A stretch of 64,000 nt of DNA. Origin: Schlesneria sp. DSM 10557. GTDB taxonomy: Bacteria; Planctomycetota; Planctomycetia; Planctomycetales; Planctomycetaceae. Made by a program: the position numbers and the translations under genes. The stretch spans positions 6,967,001 to 7,031,000 of the forward strand of contig NZ_CP124747.1 in the NCBI RefSeq assembly GCF_041860085.1. The letters run 5' to 3'. The notes below the pieces were generated by a model. It searched no databases, was not told the DNA's origin, and was given only the letters and a program-made list of their open reading frames with translations. Below are positions 18,348-27,807 of the stretch, piece by piece. Within the stretch, counting starts at the first letter, position 1. Every line of letters begins with the position of its first letter.

Positions 18348-18841
18348 GCGATTCCTGTCGATGAACGATGATGTGATCGATCGCAGGATGTCGCAGACCC
18401 ACGCTGCGTAAAAGGGAGACACTCTGACTCTGGTATCGGCTCAATGCGCAGAAAACTTGACTCAATCGATAAAGACGTTCCATCCCGAACAAAGTGTCCA
18501 ATCCACCCGGTCCGACCGATATCAGTTTTCGCGTCGTGACCTGTACGCAGACGGTGACGGTCGTGACTGCAGAAAGAAAATTTCAGGACTTCGAGCGCTC
18601 GGACGGGCTCAGCGAATCGAAGTCTGATTTCAGAAAACGCCGATTGAAGAAGCACGCGTATGCGGAGGATAGCCTTTTGCCCGGTCCAACGTAAAATGCC
18701 GTTAGGGAGAATGATGAACGGATTCGAGAATTTGTAATTTCACGTCTGGTTTTTAACCCCGTGATCCCGTCAGAATGTCGGAATCGGTCGACATTGACCT
18801 GTTTGCTAACCTGGTTTCTTTTTTCCCGCGGAGTTTGATAG
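18348..18841. other. Divergent intergenic region (494 bp)
   Basis: No gene is supported. Short frames on both strands lack ribosome sites and family resemblance. It should contain promoters for the lipoprotein gene (minus) and the DSD-repeat protein gene (plus). A GGAG site just before 18842 sets the latter start. Confidence 0.4.
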
Positions 18842-20587
18842 ATGGCCCCGAACAAGAAGTATCTGAGCTTGGAAGAAGCCGCAGCTCAGCTCGGGATCAA
18901 AACGGAAGACCTGATCCGACTGCGGGAAAAGGGCGAAGTCAGAGGATTCGCCGACCGGGGAACGTGGAAATTCAAGGCCGACGATGTGGCGGAATATCGC
19001 CGTCGCCGGCAACCCGATTCGGATCCGGACCTCCAGATCATCGACGAGTTCGGGGATGCGGATGATTCCAGTCAACAGGCAACTGTGATTCGCAAGGGTT
19101 CACTAACAAACTCCGACAGCGATGTGCGACTGGTAACCGACGACTTCGGTAAGGATAAAGGAATCCTGTCCGGCAGCAGTTCGGATATGCCCACGATCAG
19201 TCTTAACGATTCCGACAGCGACGTCCGTCTGGTCGAGCCCATCGGTTCTGCCGCGGAGGGAAGTGACAGCGACGTTTCGTTGTTTATTCCTCGAAGTGGT
19301 TCAAAGTCCGATTCGGACAGTGACGTTCGGATGATCGATCTGCCCGACCCGGGGAAACGACCACACGCGGGAATGAATTCCGACAGCGATGTTCGTCTGG
19401 CGACGACCGATAGCGACATTCGGTTGTCGTCGTTCTCCGACAGCGATAGCGACGTGAAACTGATCGGCCCCAAGGGGGGCAAAGACAGTGATAGCGACGT
19501 TACTCTCCTGTCGAAGAAAGGGGACGTCCCGGGGCGTGGAAATGCTGGACAGGGCGATAGTGACTTTAACCTCATCGGTTCCGCCAAGTCAGACTCGGTA
19601 CTGCACGAGGGAGACGATTCCTCGATCACGTTGGCTGGCGATAGCGGAATCCAGCTTGCCGGTGATAGCGGCATTCAGCTGATTGGTGGCGGAGATAGCG
19701 GCATTCGACTCGGGGCCAGCAGCGGAATCCGGCTCGGGGGAGCCGACAGCGGTATCCGGCTCGACGACGACAGTGGTTTGCAGCTTCAGCGACCCGCCGA
19801 CAGCGGCATTTCACTCGAAGGAGCCGACAGCGGCGTCCGTCTGGCGGACAGCGGGATCAATCTTGGTGATGACAGCGGGATTCGAATGAGCCCCGGCAGC
19901 GGCAAGTCCTTTGATCTCAAATCTCCCGGTGGCAAAGGGAAGAAGGCCGACAGCAGCCTCAAGTTGAAAGGTTCATCGGCACCAGCCAGCGACGAGCTCG
20001 GCGATACCTCCCCGATGAACCTCAGGGAATTGAGTGACGAGGACCTCGGAACGACGTCCCCGCTATTGATGCCGATGGATGATGACGAAGCGGATGCTTC
20101 AGACTTGGAAGCCTTCAACGCCAGCGACACGTCTGAACTTCAGGCGTTAGGAGATTCTGACGACAACGTCGTCCACTTCGAAGATGATGACGACGCCCCT
20201 CCGATTGCGCCAAAGCGGAAGCAGAAGACCGTCGAAGAAAGTATTTTCGATGATGGTGAATCGCTCGAAGAGCTTGAGGTCTCAGATCATGACCTCAGCG
20301 GCGAAGAGGACATTGACGATCTGGCGTTTGATGAAGACGAAGACGGGTACGACGACGGATTCTCCGCTGGCTCCAGCCAGCTTGGGTTCGGTAGCTCGCA
20401 AAAACTGGCACTGCCCCAGGAGGTCGAGTGGAGTGCAGGATACTGCGCCCTGCTTTTTGCTTCCGTTTGTGTCCTCGCTTTTGGCACTTGCCTGTCCGCT
20501 GACCTGCTGAGAACCGTCTGGGCCGGATCGGGTGACTCAGCCGTCTATCCAGGATTCGTCGGAATGCTTGCTTCGCTCTGGAAATGA
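18842..20587 (+). CDS. HTH protein with SDSDVRL/DSGIRL repeats and C-terminal membrane helix
   Basis: A 581-residue protein with an unusual order of parts. Residues 1-56 form an excisionase/MerR-like winged helix (YLSLEEAAAQLGIKTEDLIRL, then GTWKFKADDVAEYRRRR). About 90-250 hold nine SDSDVRL-type repeats and about 262-360 hold eleven DSGIRL-type repeats. About 385-510 is a very acidic low-complexity stretch. Residues 532-555 form a membrane helix (YCALLFASVCVLAFG). The alternation of acidic/Ser turns with hydrophobic-x-hydrophobic strands suggests a beta-ladder or Ca-binding fold, but that is inference. If the helix inserts with the N-terminus inside, it would be a membrane-tethered DNA-binding protein. 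No operon partner is seen. I do not recognise a named family. Confidence 0.85.
   Translation: MAPNKKYLSLEEAAAQLGIKTEDLIRLREKGEVRGFADRGTWKFKADDVAEYRRRRQPDSDPDLQIIDEFGDADDSSQQATVIRKGSLTNSDSDVRLVTDDFGKDKGILSGSSSDMPTISLNDSDSDVRLVEPIGSAAEGSDSDVSLFIPRSGSKSDSDSDVRMIDLPDPGKRPHAGMNSDSDVRLATTDSDIRLSSFSDSDSDVKLIGPKGGKDSDSDVTLLSKKGDVPGRGNAGQGDSDFNLIGSAKSDSVLHEGDDSSITLAGDSGIQLAGDSGIQLIGGGDSGIRLGASSGIRLGGADSGIRLDDDSGLQLQRPADSGISLEGADSGVRLADSGINLGDDSGIRMSPGSGKSFDLKSPGGKGKKADSSLKLKGSSAPASDELGDTSPMNLRELSDEDLGTTSPLLMPMDDDEADASDLEAFNASDTSELQALGDSDDNVVHFEDDDDAPPIAPKRKQKTVEESIFDDGESLEELEVSDHDLSGEEDIDDLAFDEDEDGYDDGFSAGSSQLGFGSSQKLALPQEVEWSAGYCALLFASVCVLAFGTCLSADLLRTVWAGSGDSAVYPGFVGMLASLWK
19110..19900 (+). repeat. 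Degenerate coding repeats for DSD and DSG units
   Basis: The DNA encoding residues ~90-352 of the HTH repeat protein is built from short units such as GACAGCGACGT and GATAGCGGCATTC. Synonymous codons vary between copies, so this is an old, selected protein repeat rather than a recent slippage tract. Confidence 0.8.
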
Positions 20588-20971
20588 CGAACCGGTTTGC
20601 ATTCCGTTAAGTTCCAGTAATGCAGACCCATCGAGGAATGGTGAGAGTTCCCTCTGCTCCCTGAGGGGAGTCGTTAGACTTCGTTTGAAAGCCTCAAAAC
20701 GACTTGAGTATGTCTCACAGTCTGTGCATGAGCCTCCTCGATCGTGCTTGGATCGCCAGAAACAGGGAATCGAAGAAGCGGTATCGCCAGTGCGAGCCCG
20801 GTCGCGCCGAGTCCGGTCCGAACATCCTCGAACGCGGCGGTTGAGAGTGTGCGTAAGGGTTTATAGATCGAGAGGAAATCCGATCGCAGCAGACACGGTC
20901 TCGCTACAGGCGAAGTGGCCGATAGCGGGACGGCTCGTAAACGTGGACAGAACGGAGTCATGCTCGGAGAC
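20588..20971. other. Convergent intergenic region (384 bp)
   Basis: It lies between the 3' ends of the HTH repeat protein and the minus-strand gene at 20972. Frames cross it on both strands, but none has a ribosome site or family resemblance. No clear terminator hairpin with a T-run was found. Confidence 0.35.
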
Positions 20972-21613
20972 TCAGAAGGGAAGAAATCCTTTTTCTCTGA
21001 GTTGCTGGATGTTATCCGGTGCGCTCTGTAGAACGCGTTGGACGGCATACTTCAGTACTGCGAATCCGGCCAGGGGGACAGGAGCTGTCAGAATCGCGAC
21101 CCGCTCTTCCTCTTCCTCGTCGAGTTGCCGGGAAATCTTATCAATGGATTCCTGCACGCTGTCGCTGACGACCTTTCGCTCGCTCGACTGATTTCGAAAT
21201 TTCAAGTTCGAGAACGAGGCCGTACGAGCCAGAACAAACTGTGCAAGATCTTGATCCGAAGCGTCGCTGAAGAAGTCTTCGAATTCAGGACCGACGCTGT
21301 CCGGCGTAATGATCATGGGCCTCGCGATTTTTATGTTGCCGCGAACAATGTTCACAGCCTGGTCCTCTTTCGGTCCCGACAGGATCAGATGATAGGGGAG
21401 GTCCGTTTCGCCGAACGTGAACAACGAGTAACGGACACCTCTTACGATCGAAACAGCGTCCCACGCAGTGCGAAATCGTTGTTCATTCTCAAAACCATCC
21501 CATGGAAACACGCGATCTCTCCTTGTCAGGCACACCGCTGTTTCTGCGAAATCCGTGCAGACCACGTGAGAAACAGGCGGGGGTATTGCGTTTCGAGAAT
21601 GCGGCGTACGCAT
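20972..21613 (-). CDS. Hypothetical protein, mixed alpha/beta, unknown function
   Basis: A frame of up to 213 residues with natural composition. Residues 35-115 look like a folded domain (FENEQRFRTAWDAVSIVRG, YSLFTFGETDLPYHLIL, VNIVRGNIKIARPMIITP). An acidic helix (SRQLDEEEEERVAIL) and a hydrophobic C-terminal segment (VPLAGFAVLKYAV) follow. No signal peptide or catalytic motif was recognised. The start is uncertain: ATG 21613 has a GAG directly abutting it and the first ~30 residues are poor in folded-domain character, so the true start may be internal. It may be a lineage-specific cytoplasmic protein. Confidence 0.55.
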   Translation of the reverse strand: MRTPHSRNAIPPPVSHVVCTDFAETAVCLTRRDRVFPWDGFENEQRFRTAWDAVSIVRGVRYSLFTFGETDLPYHLILSGPKEDQAVNIVRGNIKIARPMIITPDSVGPEFEDFFSDASDQDLAQFVLARTASFSNLKFRNQSSERKVVSDSVQESIDKISRQLDEEEEERVAILTAPVPLAGFAVLKYAVQRVLQSAPDNIQQLREKGFLPF

Positions 21614-21985
21614 CTCTTAAACTTAAAAAAATGATCAAACTCGAACTGGGGGAAGTCGATAGTTGATCGGAATCCCAGCCCGAAAACAAGCAGCGTCCTG
21701 CACCTCAGAGGGCGTCGACTTACGAGTGGACCGCTTTGACGAATTTGGTCGATCTTGTCGTACGATAGAGTCGCATCGTTCCTGGGGCAATCTGTCGACG
21801 TGTTGCCGGAAGCGCAGGGGAATTTTCAGGCTGTAAATTCGGCCCGGGGGCTCTGCTATGCCGGATTGGATTCACGAAAAGTTCTTACTTGAACGAAATG
21901 GCAGTGCCTGCTATCGTCATTGATTCTGGCAATTGAACAATTCAGCAAATTTCATTCGACAAAAGACGACGGGAGAGTGCGCGGA
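21614..21985. other. Intergenic region (372 bp)
   Basis: No supported gene. It contains the 5' flank of the minus-strand hypothetical gene and the leader of the small basic protein at 21986. Confidence 0.35.
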
Positions 21986-22072
21986 ATGGGAGTCAAGAAA
22001 ACTGGAAAAGGACGACGGAAACTCGGCCGGAAGAAGCGAAAAATGCGGAGCAAGATTCGCCACCGCAAATAA
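21986..22072 (+). CDS. 28-residue basic protein, COX24/AURKAIP1-like (ribosome-associated?)
   Basis: ATG 21986, preceded by GGGAGA at 21971-21976, opens a 28-codon frame. The product begins MGVKKTGKGRRKLGRKKRKM and ends SKIRHRK. More than half the residues are Lys or Arg. The KLGRKKRKMRSKIRHRK segment resembles the COX24/DUF1713 motif of tiny bacterial basic proteins and the C-terminus of mitochondrial AURKAIP1, a ribosomal small-subunit protein. The coding frame is followed 68 bp later by a strong intrinsic terminator, consistent with a monocistronic, well-expressed gene. Length and composition also fit a bS22/Thx-type ribosomal protein. Family is probable; function is inferred. Confidence 0.72.
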   Translation: MGVKKTGKGRRKLGRKKRKMRSKIRHRK

Positions 22073-22140
22073 GGTGACTGTCGTCGGTCGCAGAAGAACC
22101 AGCTTGATTCCAGCGCTTGCTTGAGTCTTTGCCAATACGG

Positions 22141-22172
22141 AGCCCCCATCGAATTGATGTGGGGCTTTTTTT
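22141..22172 (+). terminator. Rho-independent terminator after the small basic protein gene
   Basis: AGCCCCCATC and GATGTGGGGCT form a stem around GAATT, followed directly by a run of seven T. This is the clearest intrinsic terminator on the plus strand of the window. Confidence 0.85.
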
Positions 22173-22540
22173 GCGTATTCTGAGTTCGATTTCTCAGTGG
22201 TGCGGGGCCAAGTCAGGTTTTCGGTACCTCACAGCGAGGGTGGATTTGCGAAACGCACGGGCAGGCAGTTGCGAGGCCGCAACAGGCAGAAGTGTTCCAG
22301 CGACCCATTCCATCCAATTCCGAAACCGAAACTTCTCTGTCGATTTAACGTGAATGGGATCTGCAGAAAGGGTGTAGAGGGAACGCCGAAGTCTTAATGG
22401 CAGATGAAGTTCGCACAAAATTTGATTCATGAAACCCTGGCCGGTTCGCCGCTGGGCGTTGAGCGATCGAAGAGTTGAAGGTACCTTAGCTGTGCCGCTC
22501 ATAAGCGATTGCTTGTCTCGCCGCCGATAGCCCCGCCTGG
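22173..22540. other. Intergenic region upstream of the iron alcohol dehydrogenase gene (368 bp)
   Basis: No gene is supported on either strand. A plausible role is promoter and leader for the gene at 22541, but no clear motif was found. Confidence 0.35.
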
Positions 22541-23791
22541 ATGCCTGCCGTGAATTCCGCTGTTGGACTCGACTTGCTGCCCCCATTCGATTTCGATCCA
22601 CGAACCCGCGTGGTGTTTGGATCAGGGACCGTGGCCCAACTGGGGCAACTGGCGAAGGATCTGGGGGGGACCCGGGTCCTGTTTGTAACTGATCCGGGGA
22701 TTGAGAAGGCAGGGCACGCCGCCCGAGGCGTGTCCATTCTGAACGAATCAGGGCTGTCCGTGGCTTTGTTCCATGATGTTCAGCCAAACCCGACCACCGA
22801 CGACGTCGACCACGGCCTGCAAATCGCCCGGGACCATCAGATCGATCTGATCGTGGCCATGGGTGGCGGCAGTGCGATGGACTGTGCGAAGGGAATCAAT
22901 TTCCTTCTGACCAATGGCGGACAGATGCGCGATTATTGGGGTGTAGGAAAGGCAACCAAGCCAATGCTACCCTCCATTGCGATCCCCACGACCTCGGGAA
23001 CGGGAAGCGAGGCACAGTCGTTCGCTCTCATTGCTGACGCAAAAACGCACATGAAAATGGCGTGTGGCGACAAGAAGGCTTCCTGCCGGGTCGCAATCCT
23101 CGATCCCGACTTGACGCTCAGCATGCCGGCCGGTGTTACCTCGGCGACTGGCATCGATGCAATCAGTCACGCTTTGGAAAGTTACGTTACCACGAAGCGG
23201 AATGCGATCTCGCAGTTATTTGCACGCAGGGCCTGGCGCCTGCTCGCGCAGGCGTTTCCGATTGTCACGTCGATCGCTGCTGGCAATTCATCCGCTCCAG
23301 GAACGAACGGAGAAGCGACGGGAGAAGCACTCGTTAATTCCTCGCTGCTCGTCGCAGCTCGAGGGAATATGCTGCTGGGGTCTCATCTGGCTGGAGCCGC
23401 CATCGAGAACTCGATGCTTGGGGCCACTCATGCTCTCGCAAATCCATTGACCGCTCATTTTGACGTGACGCATGGGCTCGCCATCGGGGTGATGTTGCCT
23501 CACGTCATGCGGTATAATTCATCCGTGGTGGGATCAAGCTACGGCCGGCTGGCCGCTGATGTGGGAATCTGCGATGTCGACGATCCCGAAGCGGGCGAGA
23601 AACTGGCAAACGCCGTCCGAAAACTCACCTCTGCCGCTGGTCTTCCTTCCACGCTAAGATCATGTCAGGTTGATCGGTCTATGCTGCCTGTGCTGGCTGA
23701 GGAAGCGGCAAAGCAATGGACCGGAACTTTTAATCCGCGTCCCGTCAACGCTGCCAGCTTACTTGCGCTTTACGAAGCTGCTTTCGAATAG
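22541..23791 (+). CDS. Iron-containing alcohol dehydrogenase
   Basis: A 416-residue group III (Fe) alcohol dehydrogenase, using NAD(P)H to interconvert alcohols and aldehydes. The N-terminal Rossmann half has [16 protein letters not shown] and [28 protein letters not shown] follows. The helical half carries the metal ligands in [23 protein letters not shown] and [14 protein letters not shown]. All expected His positions are present. Substrate is undetermined. No ribosome site is obvious at ATG 22541. The PQQ-type propeller gene follows by 32 bp and may be co-transcribed. Confidence 0.92.
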   Translation: MPAVNSAVGLDLLPPFDFDPRTRVVFGSGTVAQLGQLAKDLGGTRVLFVTDPGIEKAGHAARGVSILNESGLSVALFHDVQPNPTTDDVDHGLQIARDHQIDLIVAMGGGSAMDCAKGINFLLTNGGQMRDYWGVGKATKPMLPSIAIPTTSGTGSEAQSFALIADAKTHMKMACGDKKASCRVAILDPDLTLSMPAGVTSATGIDAISHALESYVTTKRNAISQLFARRAWRLLAQAFPIVTSIAAGNSSAPGTNGEATGEALVNSSLLVAARGNMLLGSHLAGAAIENSMLGATHALANPLTAHFDVTHGLAIGVMLPHVMRYNSSVVGSSYGRLAADVGICDVDDPEAGEKLANAVRKLTSAAGLPSTLRSCQVDRSMLPVLAEEAAKQWTGTFNPRPVNAASLLALYEAAFE

Positions 23792-23823
23792 AAGTCCGTC
23801 GAGCGAGTTCGCGGAGTGTCACA

Positions 23824-25068
23824 ATGGAAAAATTCATGTTCACATTCGGTCCGCGAAGCCAATACCAGCAGGATCGCGTCGCCCAACCTCGATCAGGAGG
23901 AATTCGGCGAGCGTTTGTGCTCATCACTTTTGCCGCGCTCTCGCCCCTTCTGTGTGCTTCTTCATTCGCGGAAGAGAGTAAGGCGGCTCTTCCCAGCCAG
24001 ACCAGTTGGGCTTCGTTCCGCCATGATCTCTTACAGTCGGGGGTGGCTACTTCGCCGTTGCCTGAGCAACTAGAGAAGCTCTGGGAAATCACGTTAGGGG
24101 ACCAGATTCTCGCCACTGCAGCGATTGTTGGCGACTTTGTCTACGTTCCCTGCCTGTCGGGGGAACTGAGCTGTCTCGAAAAAGCGACTGGGAAGACTAT
24201 CTGGTCCTACAAGTCAGTCGACAAGGTGGAGCCCAATTCTTTCGCGCCAGGCTTCAAATCCTCTCCCACCGTGACCTCGGATGCGATTTATCTCGGTGAT
24301 GAAGACGGTGTCTTTCACGCGATCAACCGCGAGACGGGAGAAGGCTTGTGGAAGTATGAGACGGGGGGGGAAATCTACAGTTCCGCCGCTGTGATCGGCG
24401 ATCGAATCCTTTTTGGATCCTATGACAACAGTCTCTATTGCCTCAATCGTGATGGGACACTGGCGTGGAGCTTTGCAACCCAGGGATACGTTCACTGTGC
24501 ACCCGCTGTTGTCGAAGGGGTGACGTTCATTGCGGGGTGCGACGAGCATCTCCGGACGATCGAGATCGAGACAGGAAAGCAGCGAGCTGACCTGCGACTC
24601 GAGACCTACTTGATCGCGTCGCCTGCTGTGGTAGGGGACATCCTTTATGTCGGGACCTTCGCAAGCGAAGTGGTGGCAGTGGACTGGAAGAAGCAGGAGG
24701 TGATCTGGCGCTACCGACCTGGAAATGGAGATGCCCCGTTCCATTCCTCCGCAGCCGTCACTGAAAAGCTGGTTGTTGTCGGAGGACGCGACAAGCTCGT
24801 TCATGCTATCGATCGGATCACTGGTAAGAAGGCCTGGACATTCCCCACGCGGGCGAAAGTCGACAGTTCGCCGACCGTCGCTGGTGATCGCGTATTTATT
24901 GGATCCAATGACGGAAATCTCTACGAAATCAGTCTCCAGGATGGAACCGAGCGTTGGAAGTTCAATGCGGGTAAACCTATTTCTGCCGCTCCCGCGATCG
25001 GCGAGGGAGTGCTGGTGATTGGGAGTGAAAGCCGGGACGGCAAGGTTTACTGCTTCGGGAAGAAGTAG
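23824..25068 (+). CDS. Exported PQQ/BamB-like beta-propeller protein
   Basis: A 414-residue protein with a basic N-terminal leader and a signal-type hydrophobic segment (about 30-47, ending SFAEES). About seven blades follow of the PQQ-repeat form, with periodic G-x-LxALD/NRETGExLWKYET motifs such as LEKATGKTIWSYKS and IDRITGKKAWTFPT. Blades of this type occur in BamB and in quinoprotein dehydrogenases. No catalytic PQQ-binding residues or cytochrome c motif is evident, so a structural or scaffolding role is more likely. GGAG (23814-23817) supports the start. It lies 32 bp after the iron alcohol dehydrogenase gene. Confidence 0.85.
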   Translation: MEKFMFTFGPRSQYQQDRVAQPRSGGIRRAFVLITFAALSPLLCASSFAEESKAALPSQTSWASFRHDLLQSGVATSPLPEQLEKLWEITLGDQILATAAIVGDFVYVPCLSGELSCLEKATGKTIWSYKSVDKVEPNSFAPGFKSSPTVTSDAIYLGDEDGVFHAINRETGEGLWKYETGGEIYSSAAVIGDRILFGSYDNSLYCLNRDGTLAWSFATQGYVHCAPAVVEGVTFIAGCDEHLRTIEIETGKQRADLRLETYLIASPAVVGDILYVGTFASEVVAVDWKKQEVIWRYRPGNGDAPFHSSAAVTEKLVVVGGRDKLVHAIDRITGKKAWTFPTRAKVDSSPTVAGDRVFIGSNDGNLYEISLQDGTERWKFNAGKPISAAPAIGEGVLVIGSESRDGKVYCFGKK

Positions 25069-25325
25069 ACGTTTCCAGATGGTCACGGATGAAAATTTCG
25101 ATGCGCGACGAAGAAGAGGTAAGGCTTCGTCGGGAACCGTCGAGCAGGACGGGTGCCCATGCTCAACGGCGCCTGTTCCCGGTGATGACTCTCAAATAGA
25201 AGGGTCTATCGATACCAGTCGGGGTGATCTCAGGATACTCTGACTGCCCCTTGGGCGTGGCTTCCCCATTCCTGCGTCACTCTGGCGAATTGGTAGACAA
25301 TTGCCGCAGAGTAACGTTAGGCGGA

Positions 25326-26732
25326 TCACATATTCGTTTTGGCATCACTAACTTCGCCGATGACAGAATTCAGTGCCCCGTTCAGAATGCCATCATGCTG
25401 ATGGTCTTTGGAGTAAATCCGGAAGATACAAAAGCTGATTGGCAATGCGCGAAACAGGTCATCGTCTGAAAGCCCCTGCGGGGTACCCACGGCAGGGTCC
25501 AGCAGGAAGTTTTGACCACTGGCAGGCAGGCGACTACTCGGTCGGTGATAGTGTTTCGCAACGTCGATCTTCAGTTCGAGATCTTTCAACTCGCGGGGCA
25601 GGCGTTCCCGAACGCGTTTCAGAACGAGGTCCGGTTCTGAGAAGATGGTCGTTCGCTCGGCGGTTCCGGAGTGGAAATTGAGCGTCCGCTCACATGCCAT
25701 TTTCCAGTGTACCTCTCGACAAATCACCTGTTGCCAGCGTCGGCCAAGGTCCTTCAATGTCGGGTCAGCACTGTCAGCCCATCTCTGGACATCAACCATG
25801 AACGTGGATTCGGTGAAGCGACGGTACTCATTGAGCTTGTCGAGCGGATTGCCGTCAAACAGATGTGGCATCGACTCCGGAAACAGGTCTTCGAGCGCCA
25901 GATCGACGGCCCGGACTGTTCGATGGAAGTAGATTGTGCGGAACAGGTTCGCGCGTGTTTCAATGAAATTGATCAGTGTGGGCAGACCCCGAGCGTGAAT
26001 CGTCAGGCCCGCTGATGTGAAGAATGTGTAGTGCAGGATGCGATTCAGATCGAAAGCCTTGGTGTTGTATCCAGACATGTACGCATCGCGCAGCACGAAG
26101 TCCATGTTGTCCACCGTGTAGATGCCGCTGAACAGAGACCGCAATTTGCGTAACCAGTCGGGATGTCCCTGTTCAGCCTCCATTCCTGGCTTCGGGCGAC
26201 GGATCAGCCACGAGATCTGCTGGGGATCCAGTTCTTCCAGCGGCTGCAAGCGCCCGTTTGGATTACGGCGAATTCGGCGAAGGATATCAGCGAGCTCTTG
26301 TTCAATGACTGCGCTCCCGATGTCCTCATGCGTCACCCCGAACTGGTCCAGGTAGTGATCGTCGAAGAAGTGGCCGAAGGGGCCATGGCCAACGTCGTGC
26401 AGAAGAGCTGCCATCCGCAGCAGGCTCTCGACGTACGCCCTCGATGGAACATTGCGACAGGCCTCGCACAGCGACTCATACCAGTGATCGATGGCCACGG
26501 AAGCCAGATGCATCGCACCCAGGATGTGCTGAAATCGCATGTGTTCGGCGGAAGGAAAGACCCACCAGGCCGTCTGCAACTGGTGAATGTGCCTCATCCG
26601 TTGGACCCAGGGATGGTCAATCACATCCTGCTCTGCCGCCTCTCCCGGGGGTAGCCCGGCCCGTGCGATGAAGGGGATATAACCATGGACGGGGTCGTGA
26701 GAAAGACTCTCATTCAAAAAATCACGGACCAT
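25326..26732 (-). CDS. HD-domain phosphohydrolase (dNTPase/YdhJ-like)
   Basis: A 468-residue protein with an HD metal-dependent phosphohydrolase domain: His69 in MRFQHILGAMHLA, then the HD pair in ALLHDVGHGPFGHFF (His112-Asp113). The region NMDFVLRDAYMSGY around residue 210 matches the SAMHD1/dNTPase-like group. Members hydrolyse dNTPs or nucleotides. The N-terminal HGYIPFIARAGLPPGEAAEQDVIDHPWVQRMRHIHQL is the typical front of that group. It is the last of ten same-strand genes that include the exosortase set, but lies 184 bp after the FHA-LuxR gene, so a shared role is only a possibility. Confidence 0.88.
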   Translation of the reverse strand: MVRDFLNESLSHDPVHGYIPFIARAGLPPGEAAEQDVIDHPWVQRMRHIHQLQTAWWVFPSAEHMRFQHILGAMHLASVAIDHWYESLCEACRNVPSRAYVESLLRMAALLHDVGHGPFGHFFDDHYLDQFGVTHEDIGSAVIEQELADILRRIRRNPNGRLQPLEELDPQQISWLIRRPKPGMEAEQGHPDWLRKLRSLFSGIYTVDNMDFVLRDAYMSGYNTKAFDLNRILHYTFFTSAGLTIHARGLPTLINFIETRANLFRTIYFHRTVRAVDLALEDLFPESMPHLFDGNPLDKLNEYRRFTESTFMVDVQRWADSADPTLKDLGRRWQQVICREVHWKMACERTLNFHSGTAERTTIFSEPDLVLKRVRERLPRELKDLELKIDVAKHYHRPSSRLPASGQNFLLDPAVGTPQGLSDDDLFRALPISFCIFRIYSKDHQHDGILNGALNSVIGEVSDAKTNM

Positions 26733-26916
26733 GAGGCAAACCTATTAGAGCCTTCGGAACGACAACAGTCGGACCATCTTAGCAAACTCGTTGTCGAATG
26801 GCTCGACGCCAGGATGGTTTGCGGTACCCGCGCCATCACTTGTTGAGTCGGCACGAATAGTGACAAGCATTGAGCCAGAGAGTCTCGTCGAGAAGCATTG
26901 CTGCGATCAGAGCAGG

Positions 26917-27621
26917 CTAGTGCTCTGCGATTCGGCCCGAGACGTCATCTGTGGGTGTCGCATCGAGCGGGGCAACATTCACATGTGCTGCATCCGGCTG
27001 AGTCCACGCAATCTCGCATTTACGTAGCAGGGCCAGGAGCTGCTCGCGGGAATGGACATCGAGTTTCTTAAACACGCTGCCAAGTTGCGTGCGTACTGTG
27101 TGTGGGCTGCGAAAAAGCTGACGGCCAATCTCTTCGAAACTCGTCAGGCCACGACAGACCCAGCGAACGACTTCCAGCTCCGCGGGGCTGAGTACGCTGA
27201 GTCGATCATCGCCTACCGTTCTGACGGATTTTGCCGTGAATCGAACTGTTCGGCCGGATTGTCCTTCTTCTGCCTCTACGTCTCCTTTGTCCTCCAGAAT
27301 GCTGGCATCCGGGGAGACGAAGTAGAGTTCCAGCCCACCCAACGTAACTCTGTCGCCTATGACCGCCCGTGTTTTCTCGTCCGGAATGAGGGGAACCCCG
27401 TTCAACTGAGTTCCTCCCGAAGAGTTCTGGTCTTGGATCCAAAGCCCGTCTTTGTCAGCGCCGACGAGAGCATGTTGGCGTGACACGTGGATAAAGGCGG
27501 CCGGTACTTGAATATCACAATTCGGAAGTCGCCCAATCACTTGGGAATGATTGAAGATTGGGGCTCGCCACTCCTGCGGAGAGACGTTTGTCATCAACAA
27601 AAATGCGACCGCAGATTGCAC
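26917..27621 (-). CDS. FHA domain - LuxR-type HTH transcription regulator
   Basis: A 234-residue two-domain protein. Residues 15-105 form an FHA phosphothreonine-binding domain: VIGRLPNCDI, then HVSRQHA with the conserved Gly-Arg and Ser-x-x-His, and Asn66 in the binding loop. Residues 143-200 form a LuxR/GerE helix-turn-helix (LSPAELEVVRWVCRGLT, then HTVRTQLGSVFKKLDVHSR). FHA-HTH fusions suggest transcription control by a Ser/Thr-kinase signal, though no such kinase is nearby. GTG 27621 has AGGA at 8-base spacing; ATG 27594 is an alternative. It is 186 bp downstream of the CPBP protease gene on the same strand. Confidence 0.9.
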   Translation of the reverse strand: MQSAVAFLLMTNVSPQEWRAPIFNHSQVIGRLPNCDIQVPAAFIHVSRQHALVGADKDGLWIQDQNSSGGTQLNGVPLIPDEKTRAVIGDRVTLGGLELYFVSPDASILEDKGDVEAEEGQSGRTVRFTAKSVRTVGDDRLSVLSPAELEVVRWVCRGLTSFEEIGRQLFRSPHTVRTQLGSVFKKLDVHSREQLLALLRKCEIAWTQPDAAHVNVAPLDATPTDDVSGRIAEH

Positions 27622-27807
27622 TCAAGATGTCCTGTAAGAACCAGCAATAACCAAGTCCGTCGGTCTAAGGGCAACGTCGAAAGGAAGTCCTCGTTGAGGA
27701 TCCGATGCCAAAGCAATTCTCGGTCGGTGTGAAACGTCCACACCGCTGTTTTTCGTTGATTCAGGAATACCACCCAGCATCACGAATTGCCAGCTTTTTG
27801 TGCCTTT

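Noticed and set aside
20674-21048. 124-codon minus-strand frame after the gene at 20972
   Set aside because: It overlaps the upstream gene's end in another frame and has no ribosome site. It has one hydrophobic stretch but no recognisable domain; kept as a possibility only.
20532-21191. 219-codon plus-strand frame
   Set aside because: Ser/Arg-rich composition, overlaps the end of the HTH repeat gene and the antisense of the hypothetical gene at 20972. No ribosome site at its start.
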